Source: Verrucomicrobiia bacterium (GTDB lineage Bacteria; Verrucomicrobiota; Verrucomicrobiia; Opitutales; Opitutaceae). Taken from it: DNA of 5,014 nucleotides. The notes beneath the pieces were generated by a model. It worked only from the letters and a program-made list of their open reading frames with translations, made no database searches and was not told the DNA's origin. The stretch is from assembly GCA_030424825.1 (NCBI GenBank), contig JAUHWE010000414.1, positions 1-5,014 of the forward strand, in the 5' to 3' direction. Below, one piece after another: positions 1 to 5,014 of the stretch (the stretch's first letter is position 1; every line of letters begins with the position of its first letter). A program made the translations under genes and the position numbers.

Positions 1-455
1 CAACCGTCACATCTCGAATTAGTCGATTGGGGCGGCAGATTCCTGGCTCTATTCCCTTCACGGAAATGGAGATCAACCACTACCTAAGCCAGTACAAGAG
101 TTCGGAAACGACCAAGGACGGTGCTCCGGCAAATATCTCCTTTTCTTCTCCCAACGTCCGAATCGAGACGGATCACTTTGTTTTGAGCAGCAAGATTGTC
201 TTAAATCCGAAAAAAGACCGGTTTGAAGTGCTCTTCCAAGCATTCGGCCATTTCGAGAATAGGGAGGACGGCGTTAAAATGAAGATCGACAAACTACTTC
301 TGAACTCGCTTAGGGTGCCAAAATTGGGAGGTCTTGTAGAGAACCTCTTCGAGTCGAACCGGGCAATGTTTCCATTGCCGACGGAAGTGAAAAGTTCGTT
401 GGGCGCCATTCGGGAAGTCGAATTGTTGCAGGACCAAATTGTGTTAGCCCTCTAG
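1..455 (+). CDS. Conserved hypothetical protein, C-terminal part (5' end outside window)
   Basis: The frame is open from the first bases of the window (codons in phase from base 3) to a TAG at 453-455, giving about 150 residues. A TTG at 27-29 could serve as a start, but the open frame upstream and the lack of a clear ribosome binding site suggest the gene begins outside the window. No signal peptide or membrane segment is visible in this part. The segment has an early FTEMEINHYLSQY stretch, then alternating beta-like strands (NVRIETDHFVLSSKIVL, FEVLFQAFGHF), then KLLLNSLRVPKL and a late FPLP. This resembles secreted or membrane-anchored bacterial proteins of the YpmS/DUF2140 kind, where a 'T-E-x-x-N-x-Y-L' element precedes a beta-rich, possibly lipid-binding fold. 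That resemblance is only an impression; I do not recognise the family. It converges on the - strand DRTGG gene and shares four bases with it. Confidence 0.7.
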   Translation, partial: TVTSRISRLGRQIPGSIPFTEMEINHYLSQYKSSETTKDGAPANISFSSPNVRIETDHFVLSSKIVLNPKKDRFEVLFQAFGHFENREDGVKMKIDKLLLNSLRVPKLGGLVENLFESNRAMFPLPTEVKSSLGAIREVELLQDQIVLAL

Positions 456-1600
456 ATTTCGTTCGGCTTGAACGCGTCGACGATTTGGTTCAAATCGATG
501 TTCTCCTGAATGATCTTCTTGATCAATGGGATCTTGTCATCGTCGCCGGGCTGCGTCTTTACTGTCATGCTGTGGATTCGAGACGCCACCGTGTAGCTGT
601 CGGTCGCTACAGTGATAAAGGGGATTCGGCTCTTCGTGATTCGCTCGAGTAACTGTGAACTTGGTTGTATCCCCCGAGTTAGAATGATGCATGAAATCGT
701 TCCCGCAGTGTTGTGCGTCTCGTGTGACAGGGCGGCCAGAACGATATCTTCACGATCGCCTGGTGTAATGAGCAAGGTGTCAGGAGAGACAGTATCCAAA
801 AAGCTTGTGGCTGTCATCGCGCCGATTACAATATGATTGAATCTTCTGGGTCGAATTTCGTCGACTGGGTTCAATTGAGTGCCGCTTATCCGTTCTCGTA
901 TTTGCTCCAAATTAGGAGACGCCAGCACCTTTTCCGAGGGGAGCAGTCCAAGAAGAGGAATTCCAAGTCGTTTGAGAGCCCGGCTCGTGTAGCTCCGTAT
1001 CATCTCCATTTTGTCGATCTGAACCTTGTTGATGATTGCACCGACGACCTCGACTCCCTCTTGGTCAAAGAGGGCCTTGTTAAGGGCAATTTCGTCTATG
1101 GGCTGCCCGATGCCACCTCTGCTCACAATGATTGCTTTGGCTCCCAGCAATTTTGCGACTCGTGCGTTGGACATGCAGAAAACAGAGCCCACTCCAGCAT
1201 GTCCGCTTCCTTCGATGAGGGTAAAGTTCTTTTCCCAGGATGCTCGGTCGAAGGCGTTGCAGACTTTATGGGTAAGCTCGGCTCCCATTTTCTCAGGATT
1301 GTCAAGGTAGCGCTTTGTGAAAGTGCTATCAATGGCGATCGGGCTCATGCTGGAAATAGGGGTTTCGACCTTGTAAGTCTTTTCGAGAAGCACGGAGTCC
1401 TCGTCGATTAGTTGCCCGTCAATTTCCACAAACCGTTGTCCAATCGGCTTAATGAATCCAACTTTCGGGTACATTTGCTGAAGGGCAGCGAATAGACCAA
1501 GGCAAGCTGTGGTCTTTCCATCATTCATTCTCGTTCCAGCGACGAAAATGCGATGTGTTGTATTGTTGTCTGGGCGGGTCTTGAGCTTGCGTTCCTTCAT
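452..1600 (-). CDS. P-loop (BioD-like, AAA_26) plus DRTGG domain protein, equivalent to the N-terminal half of long Pta
   Basis: This 382-residue cytoplasmic protein has a dethiobiotin-synthetase-like P-loop domain at about residues 16-215. It shows an intact Walker A (AGTRMNDGKTT, residues 21-31), a BioD/Pta-type GFIKPIGQ (48-55) and an EGSGHAGVG loop (130-138). A DRTGG domain follows at about 218-335, with HIVIGAMTA (256-264) and the signature ITPGDREDIVLAAL (278-291). The same architecture forms the N-terminal regulatory region of E. coli-type long Pta; in that protein the P-loop is degenerate, as I recall it, whereas here the GKT is kept, so nucleotide binding is plausible. It starts with ATG at 1600, with a GAGG (1611-1614) ten bases upstream, 20 nt after the pta stop. 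Co-transcription with pta suggests that it regulates or binds Pta; that is an inference. A separate BioD role in biotin synthesis is unlikely because of the DRTGG domain and the absence of bio genes nearby. Confidence 0.9.
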   Translation of the reverse strand: MKERKLKTRPDNNTTHRIFVAGTRMNDGKTTACLGLFAALQQMYPKVGFIKPIGQRFVEIDGQLIDEDSVLLEKTYKVETPISSMSPIAIDSTFTKRYLDNPEKMGAELTHKVCNAFDRASWEKNFTLIEGSGHAGVGSVFCMSNARVAKLLGAKAIIVSRGGIGQPIDEIALNKALFDQEGVEVVGAIINKVQIDKMEMIRSYTSRALKRLGIPLLGLLPSEKVLASPNLEQIRERISGTQLNPVDEIRPRRFNHIVIGAMTATSFLDTVSPDTLLITPGDREDIVLAALSHETHNTAGTISCIILTRGIQPSSQLLERITKSRIPFITVATDSYTVASRIHSMTVKTQPGDDDKIPLIKKIIQENIDLNQIVDAFKPNEI

Positions 1601-1610
1601 TTTCTTGAGA

Positions 1611-1614
1611 CCTC
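1611..1614 (-). promoter_or_regulatory. Ribosome binding site of the DRTGG gene
   Basis: On the - strand the short pta-DRTGG gap reads TACTACGAGGTCTCAAGAAA before the ATG. GAGG lies 10 nt from the start codon, slightly long but usable. It supports the ATG at 1600 and separate translation of the second gene. Confidence 0.45.
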
Positions 1615-1620
1615 GTAGTA

Positions 1621-2667
1621 CTAGCCCGCGTTATTCCCCATCCCGAAAAGGAGTCGATGGTCGATCGCCTGGCAACCGGCAATGGCCGCCGCGCCAAGGA
1701 TATCGTGAGCAGTAGCCCCGCGGCTGATCTCTACAGCAGGTTTATTGAGACCCATCACGATCTGGCCGTACTTGTTCGCTCCCGAGAGGAGGTGGATCAA
1801 TTTGGTGGCGATGTTTCCGCTGTTCAGGTCGGGGAAGATGAGGACGTTCGCATCTCCGGCAACTGGGCTTCCTTCGGTTTTCTTTAGCTGGGCGGTGGCT
1901 CGGTCTAGGGCAGCATCGATTTGTAGATCGCCATCGATATCCGCATCTAGATTAACCTGTCTTGCCTTCTCCCTTGCTAATTCCGTGGCGGCTTGAATCT
2001 TAGCCACTGATGGGTGACGAGGATTCCCGTAGGTGGAAAAGCTAAGCAGGGCGACTTTTGGGCGCTCGTTCGTCAAGTGGTGGGCAAGACGGGCGGTTGT
2101 GATCGCGATATCTGCGAGCTGCTCTGCGTCAGGATCGGGGATGACGCCGCAGTCTCCCATGAACAAAGCGCCGTGGATTCCCACTTCCTTCGCTTCCATG
2201 TCGATAATTAGCAGGGAAGATGCGGTTTTGACTCCCGGTTGCGTACCGATTATCTGGAAAAGGGCTCGTAAGGCGTTCGACGCTTTTGTCGTAGCCCCTG
2301 AGATGAGGGCATCTGCTCGATTGCTCTTTAGCAACAGGGACGCGAACACGCTCGGCTCAATGGATTTGTCCCGAATCTCTTCGTCAGATAGATCTGCAAA
2401 TCGGGGAATAGCCCGCAACTGTTCCCGCATCTGGTCGATATCCGAGCTGCGTTCAGGCTCCATTATGCGGATCCCTTTGGTATTGATATCCAGTTTGGCG
2501 GCCATTTCCTTAATGGACGTTCGATCGCCAATTAAGAGAGGAGCCCCCATTTTGCGGGTCACGATCTGCCTAGCAGCTTGGAGGACGCGAGCATCTTTTC
2601 CGTCGGTAAATACAAATCGCTTGGGGTGGACTTGCAGTTTGCCGATCAGTGTTTCGATCAAATTCAT
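1621..2667 (-). CDS. pta: Phosphate acetyltransferase (short, catalytic PTA_PTB domain only)
   Basis: Pta converts acetyl-CoA and phosphate to acetyl phosphate and CoA in the cytoplasm; with acetate kinase it links acetyl-CoA to acetate and ATP. No ackA is in the window. The 348 residues are one complete PTA_PTB domain, close to stand-alone Ptas such as that of Methanosarcina (333 residues). Hallmarks in order are ADALISGATT (118-127), LLSFSTYGN (207-215) followed by HPSVAKIQAAT (218-228), DGDLQIDAAL (245-254), SPVAG (267-271), NVLIFPDLNSGNI (274-286) and GLNKP...ISRGATAHDI (306-323). Ser315, Arg316 and Asp322 align with Ser309, Arg310 and Asp316 of the Methanosarcina enzyme, so it should be active. 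The C-terminus runs about ten residues past that of the archaeal enzyme. It starts with ATG at 2667, with no clear Shine-Dalgarno sequence (only a TTTAAGCA stretch), and is first in its transcript. The phosphate butyryltransferase branch is less likely given the close match to Pta signatures. Confidence 0.95.
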   Translation of the reverse strand: MNLIETLIGKLQVHPKRFVFTDGKDARVLQAARQIVTRKMGAPLLIGDRTSIKEMAAKLDINTKGIRIMEPERSSDIDQMREQLRAIPRFADLSDEEIRDKSIEPSVFASLLLKSNRADALISGATTKASNALRALFQIIGTQPGVKTASSLLIIDMEAKEVGIHGALFMGDCGVIPDPDAEQLADIAITTARLAHHLTNERPKVALLSFSTYGNPRHPSVAKIQAATELAREKARQVNLDADIDGDLQIDAALDRATAQLKKTEGSPVAGDANVLIFPDLNSGNIATKLIHLLSGANKYGQIVMGLNKPAVEISRGATAHDILGAAAIAGCQAIDHRLLFGMGNNAG

Positions 2668-2861
2668 TGCTTAAAGAGTGTCTGCTAGTTTGTCAGACTT
2701 TGGAAAGTTTTGTTCTCGAAACTAGCAAATTGAGTAAAGTTGGATTGGTGGAATTAGACGAGAACCGATAAGTACGTTTGCGCGTTCGCCTGTCAATGTC
2801 GCTAATTCGATTCCGGTCCAAATGTCTTGCTCGCCTGCGGTCTTTGGCTGTGATCAAGGAA
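2668..2861. promoter_or_regulatory. Divergent intergenic region between pta and murJ
   Basis: About 194 bp separate the outward-facing starts of pta (- strand) and murJ (+ strand), so promoters for both units should lie here. I find no convincing -35/-10 pair: TTGTCA at 2690-2695 is a fair -35 for the murJ direction but has no good -10 at 16-18 bp. The murJ frame stays open back to a TTG at 2778, but those upstream residues (RVRLSMSLIRFRSKC) do not look like a MurJ N-terminus. Nested inverted repeats lie on the pta side. Confidence 0.5.
2683..2727. repeat. Nested inverted repeats upstream of pta, possible operator
   Basis: TGCTAGTTT (2683-2691) is the exact reverse complement of AAACTAGCA (2719-2727), with 27 bp between. 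Inside lies a second small dyad, ACTTT-GG-AAAGT (2697-2708). The 36-bp centre-to-centre spacing is longer than a usual single operator but could hold two half-sites. It starts 16 bp from the pta start codon. Function is inferred only from position; chance is possible. Confidence 0.3.
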
Positions 2862-4214
2862 ATGTCGAAAATGATTTCTCGAATGGGCGTGGTTTCTGCG
2901 ATGACTATGGTGTCGCGAATTTTCGGTCTGTTTCGGGATGTTATGATTACCGCTATTTTTGGCGCCAGTCTGCTCAATTCGGCGTTTACGGCAGCATTTA
3001 CGTTTCCGAGTCTTTTCCGAAGGCTTCTTGGGGAGGGTGCGTTAACAGCAGCGTTGATGCCAAATCTTTCCGAAGAAATGGAAGAGAATGGGAGGGAAGC
3101 CGTTTTTAGGCTCGTTAACAAAACGCTGTCCTGGCTTTTCGTCATATGCGTATTCCTTACGGGTCTGGCGCACGTAAGTTTTCTGTGGATTGAAAATACT
3201 GCTGTATTGGAAAATCGGATTGTGGGCGCTGGGCTAGCAAAACTGGTGTTCCCGTATATTGTCCCGGTTTGTTTGGCAGCCGTGATAGCGGCAGTATTGA
3301 ATCTGCTTGGGCGGTTCGCCATTCCGGCGATGACAGCGATTTGGCTGAACAGTTGCATGATGCTATCATTGGGGATTGGCGGTTGGCTTTGGGGGGACAG
3401 TGATGTCCAGAAAATGAATTTCCTATGTTTGGGTGTTCTTCTTGGAGGAATACTTCAATTCATTGTGCCTTCACTGGCTCTGGTTAGGGAAGGGTGGAAG
3501 CCGCGGTTGGATTTTTCGGTGTCACCACGATTGAAATCAGTATTATTCCTGACGCTTCCCGGAATCTACGGAACCGCTTCGCACCAAATCAACGTGATGG
3601 TATCCCGTTTTCTCGCTTTGGATTTCAATGATTCTGGAGCCACCCTTATCTACCTAGCGAATCGGCTGGTGGAGCTTCCGCTGGGAGTATTCACAATTGC
3701 GATATCGACCGTTGTGTTTCCAGCTATGGCCCAATCGATAGCGCAAGGGAAAGACAGCGATTTCGGGTCGACCTACCGCAGGGGAATCTCGCTCTCTATG
3801 ATGCTAACCTTACCGGCAGCAGTCGGAATCACTCTGTTAGCGCCTGAAATCATAACGGTTCTTTTTGAGAGAGGAGAGTTCAGTGCTTCAAATTCAAATG
3901 CCTTGGCGCCTATTTTGATTATCTGCGCGATAGGAATGCCGTTTTACGCCTTTGTCTCTATTGAAACCAGGGCCTTCTATTCCCACAAGGATACAAAAAC
4001 ACCAGTCAAAGGGTCGTCACTGGCTCTGGTCGTGAATCTCATATTGAGTTTGTCCCTATTAAAAATCATGGGACGTATTGAAGCTTTGGTGATAGCCAGT
4101 AACACCGCTATTGTGGTGCAGGCAGTCTACATGCACTTGAGACTGCGTCAGCAAAGCCACTCGCTTCGATTGATAGCAACACCTCACTCAATCAAAGCCA
4201 CTCGCTTCGATTGA
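2862..4214 (+). CDS. murJ: Lipid II flippase MurJ (MviN), N-terminal 12-helix part; frameshifted before the C-terminus
   Basis: MurJ flips the peptidoglycan precursor lipid II across the inner membrane. From ATG 2862 the frame gives 450 residues of mostly hydrophobic helices. Family signatures are MTMVSRIFGLFRD (14-26), FPSLFRRLLGEGALTAALMP (48-67), LANRLVELPLGVF (265-277) and HKDTKTPVKGS. Arg19, Arg25, Arg53 and Arg268 match E. coli Arg18, Arg24, Arg52 and Arg270; E. coli Asp39 and Asp269 positions are Ser and Asn here. The start at 2862 matches the E. coli N-terminal length, but AAGGA (2856-2860) is only 1 nt away, so ATG 2871 (10-nt spacing) is an equal alternative. Genuine MurJ sequence ends at Leu437 (4170-4172). 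The last 13 residues (IATPHSIKATRFD) come from a 41-nt insertion, and TGA falls at 4212-4214. TM13-14 continue in the next frame. Confidence 0.9.
   Translation: MSKMISRMGVVSAMTMVSRIFGLFRDVMITAIFGASLLNSAFTAAFTFPSLFRRLLGEGALTAALMPNLSEEMEENGREAVFRLVNKTLSWLFVICVFLTGLAHVSFLWIENTAVLENRIVGAGLAKLVFPYIVPVCLAAVIAAVLNLLGRFAIPAMTAIWLNSCMMLSLGIGGWLWGDSDVQKMNFLCLGVLLGGILQFIVPSLALVREGWKPRLDFSVSPRLKSVLFLTLPGIYGTASHQINVMVSRFLALDFNDSGATLIYLANRLVELPLGVFTIAISTVVFPAMAQSIAQGKDSDFGSTYRRGISLSMMLTLPAAVGITLLAPEIITVLFERGEFSASNSNALAPILIICAIGMPFYAFVSIETRAFYSHKDTKTPVKGSSLALVVNLILSLSLLKIMGRIEALVIASNTAIVVQAVYMHLRLRQQSHSLRLIATPHSIKATRFD
4152..4214. repeat. 22-nt direct repeat, offset 41 nt, inside murJ
   Basis: Bases 4152-4173 and 4193-4214 are identical over 22 nt (begins CAAAGCCACTCG, ends TTCGATTGA). 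The 19 nt between them (4174-4192) are, apart from one base, the reverse complement of 4210-4228. Because 41 is not a multiple of three, the duplication throws murJ out of frame. Each copy also contains a small dyad, AAGC-CACTC-GCTT. I see no other copy in the window. Confidence 0.95.
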
Positions 4215-4230
4215 GTGAGGTGTTGCCATC
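4172..4230. repeat. Long hairpin-forming inverted repeat at the murJ break
   Basis: The arms 4172-4193 and 4209-4230 are complementary at 21 of 22 positions (only A4175 against C4227 fails), including an 18-bp uninterrupted stretch (4176-4193 with 4209-4226). After one mismatch, AAGC (4195-4198) pairs with GCTT (4204-4207) around a 5-nt loop. The hairpin carries the first-frame stop (4212-4214), the possible TTG restart (4211) and the GAGG before ATG 4232. There is no T-tract after it and translation runs through it, so it is a poor fit to an intrinsic terminator. Confidence 0.95.
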
Positions 4231-4438
4231 TATGGGCAAATTTCTGCTGGGATGCCTCGTTCTGGCGGGAGTGGTAGGCCTGATGGAGATTATGCTGAGC
4301 GAGATTCGTCCTTCCTTCAGGTTGGCGATTTCAATACCTATTGGTGCAGGGGCTTATTTCCTCGTTCTAAAATTACTTAAAGCAAAAGAGATTGAGCAGG
4401 CCTTCCAGATGTTTGCAAAGAAAGGCCGGTTCAATTGA
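4211..4438 (+). CDS. murJ: MurJ C-terminal fragment (transmembrane segments 13-14), separated by frameshift
   Basis: This frame encodes the missing end of MurJ. Residues KFLLGCLVLAGVVGLMEIML form one membrane helix, and RLAISIPIGAGAYFLVLKLL a second, followed by a basic tail (KAKEIEQAFQMFAKKGRFN). E. coli MurJ ends the same way: a helix ending near MLHIM, then a helix with GIAAYFAALAVLG, then a short charged tail. In MurJ, TM13-14 form a lipid-facing groove leading to the central cavity. Joining Leu437 of the first frame to the codon completed at 4215 adds 74 residues and gives 511 in total. The TTG at 4211 overlaps the upstream TGA (TTGA); ATG 4232, with GAGG at 4217-4220, is another possible start giving 68 residues. 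It could be translated by reinitiation, or be a dead remnant. As an independent small protein it resembles nothing else I know. Confidence 0.8.
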   Translation: MSEVLPSMGKFLLGCLVLAGVVGLMEIMLSEIRPSFRLAISIPIGAGAYFLVLKLLKAKEIEQAFQMFAKKGRFN

Positions 4439-4440
4439 AC
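4429..4440. repeat. 12-bp perfect palindrome over the murJ stop codon
   Basis: GTTCAATTGAAC reads the same on both strands and contains the TGA of murJ (4436-4438). It leaves no loop and is followed by no T-run, so it is not a good terminator. It may simply be chance. Confidence 0.5.
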
Positions 4441-4446
4441 ATACAG

Positions 4447-5014
4447 ATGAAAAGCGAAAAATCAAATATGCAAGGAACTCGGTTAATTCTAAAGCGATTG
4501 GGTCCTCGAAAAGTCTTTTTAAAAGGTGAAAGGAAATTCATGGCGTCCTTCGATAGCAGTAAGCTGTCATTCGAATACAACGCTTTGATACGAGCTCGCT
4601 CTGAGAATGATGTTAGCGAGACTTTGAAATTGGCGAATAAATATAAGATACCTGTGACCCCCCGTGGTTCAGGGACATCGCTAACGGGATCGGCGAGCCC
4701 GGTCAACGGAGGCTGGGTTCTGGATGTCAGCCAGATGAAGCGGATCAAAATTAAAAAGGATAAAGCAATGGCGATTGTGCAGCCTGGGGCGGTGGTGAGC
4801 GATATCCAAAAGGCTGCCGAGGCCGAGGGACTCTTCTATCCGCCGGACCCTTCTTCTCTGAAGTATTGTACAATTGGAGGGAATATCGCCTGCAATGCGG
4901 GTGGAATGAGGTGTGCCAAGTACGGTGTTACTCGAGACTTCGTGGTGGCCTTAGAAGGCTTTATGCCCAACGGAGACCGTGTGTCATGGGGCGGAGAATA
5001 CAAGAAGTTTGCAA
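4447..5014 (+). CDS. FAD-binding oxidase of the GlcD / D-lactate dehydrogenase family, N-terminal part (3' end outside window)
   Basis: The frame runs off the right edge after 189 codons; family members are usually about 450-500 residues. The part seen is the PCMH/VAO-type FAD-binding domain. LGPRKVF and ASFDSS are the usual N-terminal lead-in, PVTPRGSGTSLTG (69-81) is the FAD pyrophosphate loop, and PPDPSS (132-137) with TIGGNIACNAGG (142-153) and KYGVTRDFV is the second FAD-contact region typical of GlcD and D-lactate dehydrogenases. These enzymes oxidise 2-hydroxy acids (glycolate, D-lactate) and pass electrons to the respiratory chain; substrate cannot be told from this part. ATG 4447 is chosen because the lead-in is family-like. 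ATG 4468 is possible, and ATG 4540 has the best Shine-Dalgarno (AAAGGA, 4529-4534) but would remove that lead-in. It starts 8 nt after murJ, probably in the same operon. Confidence 0.88.
   Translation, partial: MKSEKSNMQGTRLILKRLGPRKVFLKGERKFMASFDSSKLSFEYNALIRARSENDVSETLKLANKYKIPVTPRGSGTSLTGSASPVNGGWVLDVSQMKRIKIKKDKAMAIVQPGAVVSDIQKAAEAEGLFYPPDPSSLKYCTIGGNIACNAGGMRCAKYGVTRDFVVALEGFMPNGDRVSWGGEYKKFA

Noticed and set aside
833..1411. 192-codon open frame on the + strand
   Set aside because: It lies fully antisense to the well-supported P-loop/DRTGG gene, and its translation shows no family motif; a codon-bias shadow.
2033..2674. 213-codon open frame on the + strand opposite pta
   Set aside because: Antisense to the conserved Pta catalytic domain; composition is rich in Ser, Arg and Ala with no recognisable domain.
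2778..2861. N-terminal extension of MurJ from a TTG at 2778
   Set aside because: The extra 28 residues are basic and unlike MurJ N-termini, and no ribosome binding site precedes the TTG. ATG 2862 or 2871 fits the family.
2693..3358. 221-codon open frame on the - strand that would end 25 nt upstream of pta
   Set aside because: Its position invites reading it as the first gene of the pta unit, but most of it is antisense to conserved MurJ sequence and the product is an Arg/Ser/Thr-rich shadow without motifs.
4152..4214. Start of a CRISPR-like array
   Set aside because: Only two repeat copies, and the 19-nt 'spacer' is an inverted copy of adjacent sequence inside a coding gene.
4172..4230. Intrinsic terminator at the hairpin in murJ
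   Set aside because: The stem is strong but no T-run follows, and the coding frame for TM13-14 and the next gene continue directly downstream.
4172..4230. Insertion sequence or MITE
   Set aside because: No transposase, no terminal repeats beyond the local palindrome and no second copy in the window. The inverted segment copies the neighbouring murJ sequence, which fits a local event better, though a dispersed palindrome cannot be excluded without the genome.
4431..4748. 105-codon open frame on the - strand
   Set aside because: Antisense to the FAD-binding domain of the GlcD-type oxidase; no motifs.

Overview
The window is about 5 kb of ordinary bacterial chromosome, densely packed with housekeeping genes. 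MurJ (lipid II flippase) and the base composition fit a Gram-negative-type bacterium. The gene set (stand-alone BioD/DRTGG protein beside a short Pta, then MurJ and a GlcD-type oxidase) and the protein style remind me of Verrucomicrobiota/Opitutae, but that assignment is a low-confidence impression.

Layout: (1) Bases 1-455, + strand: 3' end of an unrecognised gene whose start lies outside the window. (2) Bases 452-2667, - strand: a two-gene unit. pta (phosphate acetyltransferase catalytic domain) comes first, followed after 20 nt by a P-loop/DRTGG protein that matches the N-terminal half of long (E. coli-type) Pta. Together they are a long Pta cut in two, with the pieces in reverse order. The last gene of this unit and the gene at the left edge run into each other and share a CTAG that holds both stop codons. 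(3) Bases 2668-2861: divergent control region with nested inverted repeats and no convincing promoter. (4) Bases 2862-4438, + strand: murJ, broken into two overlapping reading frames. (5) Bases 4447-5014, + strand: 5' part of a GlcD/D-lactate-dehydrogenase-type FAD oxidase, cut by the window edge and starting 8 nt after murJ, probably in the same transcript.

The most notable signal is in murJ. Near its 3' end, a 22-nt direct repeat (4152-4173 and 4193-4214, offset 41 nt) brackets an inverted copy of the sequence just downstream. This forms a near-perfect 22-bp-stem hairpin (4172-4193 with 4209-4230). The 41-nt insertion shifts the frame, ends the first frame at 4214 and leaves transmembrane segments 13-14 in a separate frame (4211-4438). 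Removing exactly 41 nt restores one 511-codon MurJ, the length I recall for E. coli MurJ. It looks like a template-switch mutation. Alternatives are an assembly or amplification artefact, a small palindromic insertion, or a tolerated split (reinitiation at TTGA, ribosomal bypassing, or a subpopulation in which the repeat has collapsed).

I see no mobile element, CRISPR array, tRNA or rRNA, and no evidence of a new multi-gene system.
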